Shown: positions 9,231 to 17,598, numbered from the stretch's first letter. The stretch is 62,028 nt of DNA from an uncultured beta proteobacterium (GCA_903906695.1 CAIVLG010000215.1:1-62028); one strand, 5' to 3'. Program-made: numbers and translations. Notes: generated by a model from the sequence alone, not told the origin.

Positions 9231-9433
9231 ATGATCGGCCAGCGCCGGGCCGCCCCAAGCAGGCCGACGGCCCCCTCGGGGGGCAGTGAAGCACACGCAG
9301 TGGCGAACGTGGGGGTGATGATCGGCCAGCGCCGGGCCGCCCCAAGCAGGCCGACGGCCCCCTCGGGGGGCGGTGAAGCACGTGCGTCATCGGCCAATGC
9401 CGACGCCGGGGCAGTGGCGAACGTGGGGGTCAT
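9231..9433. repeat. Two tandem copies of a GC-rich Comamonadaceae-type intergenic repeat
   Basis: Copy 1 (9231-9317) and copy 2 (9318-9430) share a nearly identical block of about 65 bp starting ATGATCGGCCAGCGCCGGGC and running through CCCCCTCGGGGGGC. Copy 2 carries an extra segment of about 25 bp before the shared end GCAGTGGCGAACGTGGGGGT. The first base of the second copy follows the last base of the first. It lies between the acyl-CoA dehydrogenase and the phosphotransferase gene, abutting the latter's stop codon. The CCCCC/GGGGG core can form a hairpin. I know very similar blocks from other Comamonadaceae intergenic regions. Confidence 0.85.
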
Positions 9434-10533
9434 GACTGTTGTGCGAAGCGCCAGGCCATTTGCGCCAGTGGTTTGACGCCGGCCGCAGAGTTGAGGGCTT
9501 GGGCGCTGGCGGCGGTGCCGGCTTCGATGCGTTTGGCGATGCCCTGCAAGATGGCCGCGATGCGAAACAGGTTGTAGGCCATGTAGAAATTCCAGTCGGC
9601 CTTGAGGGCCTGCGGTGTCGTCAGGCCGGTTCGCTTGCAGTAAAGGCGGATGTATTCGTCTTCGGTCGGAATGCCCAGGCTGGCAACATCGAGCCCGCCG
9701 ATGCCGCGGAAAGACCCCGGTGGAATGTGCCAGGCCATGCAGTGGTAGCTGAAATCGGCCAGCGGGTGCCCGAGCGTCGACAGTTCCCAGTCCAGTACCG
9801 CGATGATGCGCGGCTCGGTCGGATCAAACATGAGGTTGTCGAGGCGGTAGTCACCGTGCACGATGCTGACCATCGCATCGGCGCGCGCCGTCTCTGGAAT
9901 GTGCTGCGGTAGCCAGACCATCAATTCTTCCATTTCGACAACTGACTGCGACAAGGGCCCGGCGCCGTCGGCCGACGCCATGTACTGTTTGCTCCAGCGA
10001 CCGATCTGGCGTTCGAAATAATTGCCCGGTTTGCCATAGGCGGCCAGACCGCGCTCGGCGAACTTGACGTTGTGCAGAGCCGCGATGACGCGGTTCATCT
10101 CGTTGTAGATTGCGCCGCGGTCCTGATTGCTCATGCCGGGCAGGGTCTGGTCCCACAGGATGCGCCCGGCCATGAACTCCATGATGTAGAAGGCGCGGCC
10201 GATCACGGCTTCGTCCTCGCACAGGCAGTACATGCGGGGCACCGGCACATCGGTGCCATACAGGCCGCGCATGACCGCAAACTCGCGTTCAATGGCGTGC
10301 GCCGACGGCAGCAGCTTGGCCACCGGCCCGGGCTTGGCGCGCATGACGTAGCTCTGGCTTGGTGTGCTGAGCTTGTAGGTCGGGTTGGACTGGCCGCCCT
10401 TGAAGGATTCGACGCTCAAGGGGCCACTGAAGCCGCTCAGGTTCTGTTGTAGCCAATCGGACAACGCGTCGACGTCAAAGGCCTGCGCCGCCGAGACCGG
10501 TCGGGTGCCAACGAAATGGTCAAAATCGCTCAT
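9430..10533 (-). CDS. APH-like phosphotransferase family protein (ACAD10/11 N-domain type)
   Basis: 367 residues with the aminoglycoside phosphotransferase/choline kinase fold. The Brenner-type catalytic motif reads IVHGDYRLDNLMFDP and the metal motif reads VLDWELSTLGHPLADF. Genes of this type next to acyl-CoA dehydrogenases correspond to the N-terminal kinase domain of human ACAD10/11, which phosphorylates 4-hydroxyacyl-CoA; antibiotic resistance is not implied. It is probably co-transcribed with the downstream dehydrogenase despite the 225-bp repeat-filled gap. Motifs look intact. Confidence 0.85.
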   Translation of the reverse strand: MSDFDHFVGTRPVSAAQAFDVDALSDWLQQNLSGFSGPLSVESFKGGQSNPTYKLSTPSQSYVMRAKPGPVAKLLPSAHAIEREFAVMRGLYGTDVPVPRMYCLCEDEAVIGRAFYIMEFMAGRILWDQTLPGMSNQDRGAIYNEMNRVIAALHNVKFAERGLAAYGKPGNYFERQIGRWSKQYMASADGAGPLSQSVVEMEELMVWLPQHIPETARADAMVSIVHGDYRLDNLMFDPTEPRIIAVLDWELSTLGHPLADFSYHCMAWHIPPGSFRGIGGLDVASLGIPTEDEYIRLYCKRTGLTTPQALKADWNFYMAYNLFRIAAILQGIAKRIEAGTAASAQALNSAAGVKPLAQMAWRFAQQS

Positions 10534-10556
10534 GGTGTGCTAAGGGTATTGGGTTT

Positions 10557-11276
10557 CTAGTTGTCGGCTTCGATGATGCGCATCAGCGCTTCGCGGTTGC
10601 GAATGACCAGACCGCCGGGCTCGATCCGGATCGCTTCCTCACGCTCCATCGATTTGAGTTCCTGGTTGACGCGCTGGCGCGACGCGCCCAGCAGTTGCGC
10701 CAGTTCCTCCTGCGCCAGCTGCAGACCGATGCGGACCTCGCTTGCGTTGCTCAGCGATGGCACGCCATAGCTTCGAACCAGATGCAGCAACTGTTTGGCC
10801 AGTCGCGCCCGCAGCGGCAGCGTGTTGAGGTCTTCCACCAAGCCGTAGAGCTGGCGGATGCGCCGCGCATGCAGGCGCAGCAGCGCTTCGTACAACTCGG
10901 TATGCAGCGCCAGTATCTTCTTGAAGTCGGCTCGGGCCACGCACAGGATCGTGCTGTCGCCGTGGGCATAGGCATCGTGGGTGCGCCGGTCGCCGTCGAA
11001 GATCGCCACGTCGCCAAACCAGATGCCGGGTTCGACGTAGGTCAGGGTGATCTGCTTGCCCGATATGGAGGTCGAGCTGACCCGCACCGCGCCACGCGCA
11101 CAGGCAATCCATTCCTGCGGTTGTTCGCCGCGCGCAGTAATCAGTTCGCCGTCTTTGTAACGTTTGACGTAGGCGCATCGCAGAATATCGTGCCGCAGTG
11201 AAGGTGAAAGGGAAGAAAACCAGCGACCCGAGTTGATCGCTTCGCGTTCTTCAATGGTAAGAATGGGGTCGTCCAT
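10557..11276 (-). CDS. Crp/Fnr family transcriptional regulator
   Basis: 239 residues. A cNMP-binding-type beta-barrel (about 15-135) is followed by a dimerisation helix and a winged helix-turn-helix (about 155-235, with AQEELAQLLGASRQRVNQELKSMERE as the HTH). No Fnr-like N-terminal cysteine cluster is visible, so oxygen sensing by an Fe-S cluster is unlikely. Whether the effector is cAMP, c-di-GMP or something else cannot be read. It lies 23 bp upstream of the phosphotransferase gene in the same direction and may control that operon; proximity to the EPS locus leaves matrix control as an alternative. Confidence 0.88.
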   Translation of the reverse strand: MDDPILTIEEREAINSGRWFSSLSPSLRHDILRCAYVKRYKDGELITARGEQPQEWIACARGAVRVSSTSISGKQITLTYVEPGIWFGDVAIFDGDRRTHDAYAHGDSTILCVARADFKKILALHTELYEALLRLHARRIRQLYGLVEDLNTLPLRARLAKQLLHLVRSYGVPSLSNASEVRIGLQLAQEELAQLLGASRQRVNQELKSMEREEAIRIEPGGLVIRNREALMRIIEADN

Positions 11277-11378
11277 GGCCTGTCTTGTCGGTGACTTGAA
11301 ACAGGCTGATTGTCGCGCTGGCGACGAGTTCCTGGTTTGAGGCTTGTCACCAGCGTGTCTGCGCGCCGGCGCAAGGCC

Positions 11379-14162
11379 CTAAAGCGGCAGGGCGCCGAAC
11401 AACAGACGGATCCTCTGAGCCAGGCCCTGATTGACGGCAAAGAACACGTCGGCGGCGGCGCCTGCTTCGGCACTCTCGCCCTGAGCTTCCGACCAGGCTG
11501 GTGCGTGCAGACAACCGACCGGCGTATGGGCCAACAAGAGCTGCCAGTCACGACTCAAGGCATACCATTCAGACTGGCTGCGCGGGCGCGCGCCGAACCA
11601 GCTTCGGCGTCCGGCGGCAATATCCAGCCAGGCGCCGTAGCTGGCCAGCAATCGACCGGCACCACGTGCGCCCGGATTGGCGCAGCGCAATTTTTGCAGT
11701 CGCACTTGTCCGCCGTCAGCCTCCAGTCCCAGCACCACAGTGCGCGGACTCCAGCGCAGCGGCAAACCGCGTGCGCGGCGCAGGCCAGTATCGATCAGCA
11801 GCCACGGAAGAAACGCAACGCACGTGAGCGCTGCCATGCCTCTGGCTGACCAGGACGTGCGGACCGCTCGCTTTGTCTGCAGGCCAAGCAGCAGACCCTC
11901 AGAGGCGGGCATGACAGTGCGTACACCCAGACGAAGGTTCTGGACACTGTGGGCATGGACGACGGTCTCATCAAGTTCGAGTCCGGCGCCAACATAAGTG
12001 TGCGACAAGACAAGGCTGTTTCGCACGATGGAGTCGGACGAGATGACGATGTCACTGGTCAGGACCGTGAGCGGGCCGATGCGCGCACCGGGGGCCACCA
12101 GGCAGCCAGGACCAATCAATACCGGTCCCTCAATCATGGCACCGTCCTGCACCACGGCGTCCGGACTGTAGGCGCCCCAGGGGGTGCGCAGCCAGGTCGC
12201 CGGTACCTGGTCCATGAGCGCACCGACCAGCGCTGTGCGCTGTGCCTGCAGCAACTGGGCAGCGCTGCCAACCTCGATCAGTTGATCCGGCTCCAGTACC
12301 AGCAATTCGGAGCTTGTGCCGCAAAGCTGCCTGCCAAGCGCGGCTTCGTTGCTGAAGGGCGAAACAGTGTCCAGGGTGTCAGGTTTCACGCTCGCCCAAC
12401 CGGCCCAGCTGACCCCCGCCTGCTCGCTGGCCACGACCAATACCTGGTCGCGCTGTACCAGCGACAGCAGTGCTTCGTCGGCGATCCACCGGTCTGCGTG
12501 ACCCATCAGTATTCGCTCGGACGGCTCCAGCACCAGCGATTGCAGAATGCCATAGGGGGTGGCCGTGTCTTTGGCCAGATGCCAGCGCAGTTGCAGACCC
12601 CAGCGTTCGCCATTGCCGAGCAGCTGTCGCATTTCCTCCGGGCGCGAGCTGACCACCAGATCGATCTGGCGGATACCGGCGTTCGACAATTGTTCCAGCG
12701 TGCGCTCGATAAAGGTGTTGCAGCCCATCGGCAGCAGGGCCGCCGGAAAGTCGTCGTTCACCGGTATATCGTGCGCCGCCGTCGCGGTGGCGAACAGCAC
12801 AGTGCGCAATCCGGCAATGCCGGCTGCGCCGGCGCCCATGGCGTGGCCGGCCTGATGCAGCTCATCGCTGGCCGCTCGCCTCAGACCCAGGCGCTGCAGC
12901 AAGATGCGTCCCAAAAAAGTGAAGTTTCCCACCAGATAGCGCCGCCACATTCGCGATGGCTCCTGCAGCAGACGATAAATCCATTCGAGGCCGCTGTCGC
13001 GCATCCATGCCGGAGCGCGATCGATGCGGCCTGAAACGAAGTCGAACAGGCCGCCCACGCCAATGGCCACCCTGACGCCCAGCTGGTGCAGGTGGCGATC
13101 AATGAATATGTCCTGCATCGGAACACCACGCGCCACCAGCAGCACGTCCGCCTTGCTGGTGCGTACCTGTGCCGCCACTTCGCCCTCCTGGGCGGTGCTA
13201 AAAAAACCATCGCGCAAGCCGGCAATGCGCAAGCGCGGCCAGCTCTGCCGAACCACCTCAGCGACTTTCTCGGCAACACCGGGTTGACCGCCAAGCAGGA
13301 ACAGACTGGCATCGCCGGCCTCAAGCATTTCACAAAGGCGCGGAAACAGGTCGGTGCCATTGACGTTCTGTTTCAGTCCGACTCCCAGTATGTCAGCGGC
13401 AATCTTGATGCCGATGCCGTCGGGCAGTACCAGGGCAGCACGCGCCAGCAGGCGACGATAGCCCCGATCACGGGCAGCAATATTGACGCAGGCCGGATTC
13501 ACAAAGCTCACCTGCTGCGCGTTGGGGCTCTGCAGCATTCCGGCAATTCTTGCCAGCGCCTGCGTCATGTTGACATTGTCAAAAGAAACATCACCCACGC
13601 ACAGGCGGCCCTCGCTGATCTCACGTGGCGCCGGCAGCCACACAAGTAGAAGCGCCCGCAACAGAACACCCAGGTCATGCCGCAAACTGCGCTGGGCCAG
13701 ATATTCCAGGTTGGCATCAAGTTCCGAGCCAAAATCGACTGCGGTGCGCCGACGCAAATCCCAGCTGCTGACCAGGCCAGGACGAACCCGACTCAACGCG
13801 GGCGGCCCCTCAGCCAGTACGCTGCTCGGTAACGGACGCGGTCCGACCCAGGCCATCTCACCCTTGAGGATATTGAGCAAAACGGGCCAGGAACCGACGC
13901 CGGTTCGGCGCAGCAAGCGGCCCATCCAACGATTTGAAAAATCGATTTGCCAGCGCTTGAAGACCTGACCCTTGCAGCTGGTGTAGAGCAGGGCGCGCGG
14001 CCGTCCGATGGGCAGGCACAGCGCCATTGGCAGCGCAAGCAGCAGCAGGATCAGCGCCGACAGCGTGAAGTCGAGCGCGCGAAGCTGCCGGTCGGCGCGT
14101 TCGCTGAAGGCCATGGCGGGGTCGGCCGCCAGTGGCTTGTCAGGGTTCAACCAGCTCGCCAT
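11379..14162 (-). CDS. Triple-domain EPS protein: PGT-like / WecG-TagA GT26 / NTase-like with beta-helix
   Basis: 927 residues from the ATG at 14162, 11 bp after the stop of the upstream sugar transferase; the frame is open further upstream but there overlaps that gene. Domains: (1) about 1-180, bacterial sugar-transferase-like with a membrane helix (32-52) and NILKGEMAWVGPRP, but the catalytic Asp-Glu of DELPQ is replaced (GVGSWP, about 87-93); (2) about 185-430, GT26 with VLPDGIGIKIAAD, NGTDLFPRL and GVGGLFDFVSGRIDRAPAWM, apparently intact; (3) about 450-670, nucleotidyltransferase-like but lacking GxGTRL; (4) about 680-770, hexapeptide beta-helix, then a second hydrophobic helix and a tail with GARPR. 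Probably the second-step glycosyltransferase with scaffold domains. Confidence 0.8.
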   Translation of the reverse strand: MASWLNPDKPLAADPAMAFSERADRQLRALDFTLSALILLLLALPMALCLPIGRPRALLYTSCKGQVFKRWQIDFSNRWMGRLLRRTGVGSWPVLLNILKGEMAWVGPRPLPSSVLAEGPPALSRVRPGLVSSWDLRRRTAVDFGSELDANLEYLAQRSLRHDLGVLLRALLLVWLPAPREISEGRLCVGDVSFDNVNMTQALARIAGMLQSPNAQQVSFVNPACVNIAARDRGYRRLLARAALVLPDGIGIKIAADILGVGLKQNVNGTDLFPRLCEMLEAGDASLFLLGGQPGVAEKVAEVVRQSWPRLRIAGLRDGFFSTAQEGEVAAQVRTSKADVLLVARGVPMQDIFIDRHLHQLGVRVAIGVGGLFDFVSGRIDRAPAWMRDSGLEWIYRLLQEPSRMWRRYLVGNFTFLGRILLQRLGLRRAASDELHQAGHAMGAGAAGIAGLRTVLFATATAAHDIPVNDDFPAALLPMGCNTFIERTLEQLSNAGIRQIDLVVSSRPEEMRQLLGNGERWGLQLRWHLAKDTATPYGILQSLVLEPSERILMGHADRWIADEALLSLVQRDQVLVVASEQAGVSWAGWASVKPDTLDTVSPFSNEAALGRQLCGTSSELLVLEPDQLIEVGSAAQLLQAQRTALVGALMDQVPATWLRTPWGAYSPDAVVQDGAMIEGPVLIGPGCLVAPGARIGPLTVLTSDIVISSDSIVRNSLVLSHTYVGAGLELDETVVHAHSVQNLRLGVRTVMPASEGLLLGLQTKRAVRTSWSARGMAALTCVAFLPWLLIDTGLRRARGLPLRWSPRTVVLGLEADGGQVRLQKLRCANPGARGAGRLLASYGAWLDIAAGRRSWFGARPRSQSEWYALSRDWQLLLAHTPVGCLHAPAWSEAQGESAEAGAAADVFFAVNQGLAQRIRLLFGALPL

Positions 14163-14173
14163 AAGCCCTGCAA

Positions 14174-14872
14174 TCAGTAGGCGCCACGGCCCCGAATGAC
14201 GGCCGGTAGAGTTTGTGCCAGCAGCTTGACGTCGGTACGCATCGAGCGTTGCTGGATGTAGTCGATGTCCATCAGAACCTGTTGGGGGAACGGTATTTCG
14301 GAGCGTCCGTTGACTTGCCAGATACAGGTCAGACCGGGCGTTACCGACAGGCGCTGGCGCTCCTTCATGGTATAGCGTGCGACCTCGTTGATCAGCGGCG
14401 GACGCGGTCCGACCAGACTCATGTCGCCAGTCAATACGCACCAGAGCTGAGGCAGCTCGTCGATGCTGGTGCGCCGGATCAGACGGCCAATCGGTGTGAT
14501 GCGGGGGTCGCGTTTCATCTTGAAGGTGACGCCTTCGCTGCCATGCTGGTTGTTGGCCATCAAGGCGGCACGCACCGCTTCGGCATTGACACACATGGAA
14601 CGAAATTTTGGAAATTCGAAGATTCGACCGTTCAGGCCGACGCGCTTTTGCCAGAACAGGACCGGACCGCGGTCATACAGCTTGATGGCCAGCGCCACCA
14701 GCGCAAACAGCGGGGCCAGCACGAGTAGCGCGCCCAGTACCAGCGTGACGTCCAGACTGCGTTTGAGCAGCGTCAGCCTTCGCGTTGACCACCACCAGAC
14801 CAGGCGCGCACGGCTGGCCCGCAACCGGTTGGAAAGAGGCATTTTGAGTTGAGGCAGCGAAGAGGTGGTCAT
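14174..14872 (-). CDS. Undecaprenyl-phosphate sugar phosphotransferase (monotopic PGT, initiating enzyme)
   Basis: 232 residues. It starts EPS repeat-unit assembly by moving a sugar-phosphate from a nucleotide sugar to undecaprenyl phosphate at the inner face of the membrane. All hallmarks are present: a re-entrant membrane helix (about 40-65), FEFPKFRSM, the catalytic dyad in RRTSIDELPQLW (about 135-146), GDMSLVGPRPP, and VTPGLTCIWQVNGRS. Length fits the short catalytic-domain class (PglC, WecP-like) without the large N-terminal WcaJ-type membrane part. It heads an operon with the fusion gene 11 bp downstream. Sugar specificity is unknown. Confidence 0.93.
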   Translation of the reverse strand: MTTSSLPQLKMPLSNRLRASRARLVWWWSTRRLTLLKRSLDVTLVLGALLVLAPLFALVALAIKLYDRGPVLFWQKRVGLNGRIFEFPKFRSMCVNAEAVRAALMANNQHGSEGVTFKMKRDPRITPIGRLIRRTSIDELPQLWCVLTGDMSLVGPRPPLINEVARYTMKERQRLSVTPGLTCIWQVNGRSEIPFPQQVLMDIDYIQQRSMRTDVKLLAQTLPAVIRGRGAY

Positions 14873-15002
14873 GAGGCAAGGCGGCTTGATTGGATGCCTC
14901 GTATTACAGTCCTTTGCCGCAAACCAGTTGTGACAGGATTGTCAACGACTTGTTAAACTGAGGACGCCCTTTGCGCTGCAGTCCAACTATGATCCGCCAT
15001 CC
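14873..15002. promoter_or_regulatory. Divergent control region between sugar transferase and hybrid kinase operons
   Basis: 130 bp serving two operons. TGACAGGATTGTCA at 14931-14944 is an inverted repeat TGACA-N4-TGTCA; on the minus strand the same site reads GTTGACAATCCTGTCAC, two half-sites 11 bp apart, resembling the site ahead of the wza-like gene. TTAAAC (14953-14958) is a possible -10 element for the plus operon, and the same ATTGTC-N9/10-TTAAAC arrangement occurs upstream of the STAS gene at 17599. Promoters themselves are inferred. Confidence 0.45.
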
Positions 15003-16805
15003 ATGCACAGTTCAATAACGGCGACACGCGCATTGCGGATTCTGGTGGCCGACGATATCCAGGCCTCGCGTCTGCAGTTGTGTGCCCTGGTGCAGGGCCT
15101 GGGTCATCAGGCATTGGGTGTGGCAAGTGGCAGCGCGGCTGTGCAACTGGTGACCGAGCAGGCGCTGGATGTGGTGTTGCTTGATCTGCTGATGCCGGGC
15201 ATGGACGGTTTCGAGGTGACGCAGCGCATACGTGAACTGGTCACCGACCGCTGGCTGCCGGTGATCGTGACCTCGTCGCTGGAAGGGGAAGAGCATTTCA
15301 TCCATGCGCTGTCGCGTGGCGCCGACGATTACCTGGTGCGTCCCATCAGCTCCGGCCTGCTGAAAGCCAAGTTGCGTCATTACGCGCGGGTGTTGGGCCT
15401 GCAGTCGCGCTTGGCGGCGCTGGCGCAGCGTCAACGTGCCATTCATGACAATATTCTTGATGCCGTCATCACGCTTGACGATGACGGACTGATTGAAGAG
15501 AGCAATCTTGCTGCCAGGATCATTTTTGGACGTGACCGGGAGCCGCTGACCGGGCAGCAAGGCGCTACCGTGTTGGGCGCGCCATTGCCTGATCTGCTGT
15601 TGCGGCCCGAGTTGTCGCTGCGGCGCTCCAATGGCACGGTGTTCCCAGCCGAAATTGCGCTCAGCGATTGGACCGAACAAGGACGTATCCAGCACACGCT
15701 GGTGATCCGCGATCTGACCGAGCGACGTCACATCGACCGCATGAAGGACGAATTCCTGGCTACCGTAAGCCATGAATTGCGCACACCCCTGACCTCGATT
15801 CGGGGCGCATTGAGTTTGCTGGCCAGTGGTGCGGCGGGAACTTTGCCGAAGGCAGCAGTGCCTTTGGCGGAGGTCGCAAAGCGCAATGGCGAGCGCCTGA
15901 GTCGCTTGATTGACGACATCCTCGATCTGACCAAACTTGAAGGCAACCAGATGTTGCTGCAAATGCGCTCCATGCGTTTGGATGCCTTGTTGCAGGAGGC
16001 GATGACCACCAACCAGGCCTATGCGCAGCGCGCCGGCGTGACGCTGAGCGCCGTCATTGCAGAGGAGAGTCCGCTGGTTCGAGTCGATGGCGAGCGCTTC
16101 TTGCAGGTCATGGCAAACCTTTTGTCGAACGCCGTCAAGCATTCAGCCGGCGGCGACAGTGTGAGTGTCAGTCTCGACTGGTCGGACAGCCATGTCCGGG
16201 TGCGGGTGCGTGATCGGGGGCCGGGCATTGATCCCCAGTTTCGCTCGCGCATGTTCGAGAAGTTTTCGCAGGCCGATGGTTCGGATCGCCGTGCCATGGG
16301 CGGAACCGGTCTGGGCCTTTACATCAGCCGCATGTTGATCGAGCGCATGGGCGGGCGTATCGGCGTTGATTCGGTGCCCGGTCAAGGCGCCATCTTCAGT
16401 GTCGAATTGCCGCGCGTGGATGCCGCAGCACCGGTCTCGACACCCTGGCTATTGCACATCGACCGCGACCTTGACGCCAGACGCAGGGTGGCCGATTGGC
16501 TGTCGCCGCTGTGCCGGGTCGAAGGCGCTGCCGACCTGCAGCAAGCCCAAGCTCTGCCGCTGCAGGAACAGGCCCCGATCATCATGGCGGACCCTCAGGC
16601 GCAAGGTGCTGCCGAGGAATTTTGCAGCGCGCTCAAGCGCCTGGCGGCCGGCCGGCCGGTCATTTTGTACAGCGACAGTGTGGATGCGGCATTTGTCGGC
16701 CGCATGGGCGTGAAGTGGTTGCGAAAGTCACAGGGCGGTAGCGAAACAGTGATTGCAGCGCTTCGAACCGCGCTGCTCAAAGCTGACACGAAGGCGCAGC
16801 CATGA
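15003..16805 (+). CDS. Hybrid sensor histidine kinase with N-terminal receiver domain
   Basis: 600 residues, no membrane segment. An N-terminal receiver (about 10-130, phospho-acceptor D61 in VVLLDLLMPGMDGF) is followed by a PAS domain (about 140-240), HisKA with ATVSHELRTPLTS (H257) and HATPase_c (about 355-470, with NLLSNAVKHS and GGTGLGLYIS). The C-terminal 120 residues look like a degenerate second receiver (PIIMADPQ in place of the usual acidic site). It overlaps the next gene by 4 bp (ATGA). Together with the CheY-like and Hpt proteins downstream it makes a phosphorelay whose output may feed the SpoIIE/STAS switch. Confidence 0.9.
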   Translation: MHSSITATRALRILVADDIQASRLQLCALVQGLGHQALGVASGSAAVQLVTEQALDVVLLDLLMPGMDGFEVTQRIRELVTDRWLPVIVTSSLEGEEHFIHALSRGADDYLVRPISSGLLKAKLRHYARVLGLQSRLAALAQRQRAIHDNILDAVITLDDDGLIEESNLAARIIFGRDREPLTGQQGATVLGAPLPDLLLRPELSLRRSNGTVFPAEIALSDWTEQGRIQHTLVIRDLTERRHIDRMKDEFLATVSHELRTPLTSIRGALSLLASGAAGTLPKAAVPLAEVAKRNGERLSRLIDDILDLTKLEGNQMLLQMRSMRLDALLQEAMTTNQAYAQRAGVTLSAVIAEESPLVRVDGERFLQVMANLLSNAVKHSAGGDSVSVSLDWSDSHVRVRVRDRGPGIDPQFRSRMFEKFSQADGSDRRAMGGTGLGLYISRMLIERMGGRIGVDSVPGQGAIFSVELPRVDAAAPVSTPWLLHIDRDLDARRRVADWLSPLCRVEGAADLQQAQALPLQEQAPIIMADPQAQGAAEEFCSALKRLAAGRPVILYSDSVDAAFVGRMGVKWLRKSQGGSETVIAALRTALLKADTKAQP

Positions 16806-17200
16806 GCGAATTGCGACGTGTCATGTGCGTGGAGGACGATCCGGATATCCGGATGATTCTGGAGTTCAGTCTGAACACCGTGGGAGGTTACGAGGTTTGT
16901 ATGTGCGCGGGGGGGCGGTCAGCGCTGGCGCAGGCTCCGCTGTTTCTACCGGACCTGGTCCTGCTCGATGTGATGATGCCCGACCTGAGCGGCCCACAAA
17001 CGCTCGAGGGCTTGCGGGGCCAGGCCGGCATGAAGGGCGTGCCGGTCGTGTTTCTGACGGCCAAGGCGATGCCCGACGAGGTCGAGGAGTTGCTGCAGTA
17101 TGGCGCCAGCGGTGTCATCGTCAAACCCTTTGACCCGATCAAATTGCCGCAAGATATCCGTTTCTATTGGGAGCATGGGCGTGGCAGAGTCGCCGACTGA
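16802..17200 (+). CDS. Single-domain CheY-like response regulator
   Basis: 132 residues, one receiver domain and no output domain. Acidic pocket EDD at 11-13, phospho-acceptor D56 in LVLLDVMMPDLSG, Thr in FLTAK and conserved lysine in VKPFDP. It is translationally coupled to the kinase by the ATGA overlap and in turn overlaps the Hpt gene by 26 bp. It probably carries phosphoryl groups between the hybrid kinase and the Hpt protein or acts by protein contact. All receiver residues are intact. Confidence 0.92.
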   Translation: MSELRRVMCVEDDPDIRMILEFSLNTVGGYEVCMCAGGRSALAQAPLFLPDLVLLDVMMPDLSGPQTLEGLRGQAGMKGVPVVFLTAKAMPDEVEELLQYGASGVIVKPFDPIKLPQDIRFYWEHGRGRVAD

Positions 17201-17480
17201 CGGTCTGTCGCCGCAGATCCAGGCCAAGTTCTTGCTGCTGCAGCACCGCTTTAGAGCGGGCTTGCAAGGCCGCTGGCTGGAGATCCGGGATGCGCCCGAT
17301 GGCCAGTCGCTGGCGTCGGCGTTGCACCGGCTGGCAGGCGCTGCCGCAAGTTTCGGCTTTGATCGCATCGGTCAGTGTGCGCATGAAGCCGAAGCGCTGG
17401 CGGTGCAAGGCGCCAGCGCCGCACTGGCGCAGGCACTTGCCGTCCTTGAACGTGAGATCGGGGCGGTCTGCCTGGGCTGA
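17175..17480 (+). CDS. Small Hpt-domain phosphotransfer protein
   Basis: 101 residues from the ATG at 17175, inside the 3' end of the response regulator gene. The helix SLASALHRLAGAAASFGFDRIG matches the Hpt signature with phospho-acceptor H51. The fold should be a four-helix bundle. It acts as histidine phosphotransfer carrier between receivers; the gene order kinase-CheY-Hpt supports a local relay. The start is chosen from size and overlap; the frame is open upstream to 17100. Confidence 0.8.
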   Translation: MGVAESPTDGLSPQIQAKFLLLQHRFRAGLQGRWLEIRDAPDGQSLASALHRLAGAAASFGFDRIGQCAHEAEALAVQGASAALAQALAVLEREIGAVCLG

Positions 17481-17598
17481 GGCGCAGCGCCTGGAATCCG
17501 GGCGCGAGTTCGTCACATTGTCGTGACATTCCTTAAACCGCTTCGAGCTTTAATACGGGCCAAGCCAATCCGGACTCCCAACCACAGAAGGAAAGCAT
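17481..17598 (+). promoter_or_regulatory. Intergenic control region ahead of the STAS gene
   Basis: GTCAC-ATTGTC-GTGAC (17512-17527) is a perfect 5-bp inverted repeat; the same bases give GTCACA and GTGACA 11 bp apart. TTAAAC follows at 17533-17538, as it does 9 bp after ATTGTC in the 14.9-kb control region. GAAGGAAAG at about 17586-17594 is the ribosome binding site. This suggests a separate promoter for the STAS-to-acyltransferase part of the cluster. Confidence 0.45.

Noticed and set aside
9231-9433. Repeat considered as a CRISPR array
   Set aside because: Only two long copies without regular unique spacers, and no cas genes.
9430-10533. Aminoglycoside resistance gene
   Set aside because: The APH fold is present, but pairing with an acyl-CoA dehydrogenase and similarity to ACAD10/11-type kinases argue for acyl-CoA metabolism.
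11949-13034. Open plus-strand frame of 361 codons
   Set aside because: Antisense to the fusion glycosyltransferase gene; composition is that of a shadow frame.
14163-14594. N-terminal extension of the triple-domain EPS protein
   Set aside because: It overlaps the intact sugar transferase gene in another frame and has no homologous look; the ATG at 14162 is a better start.
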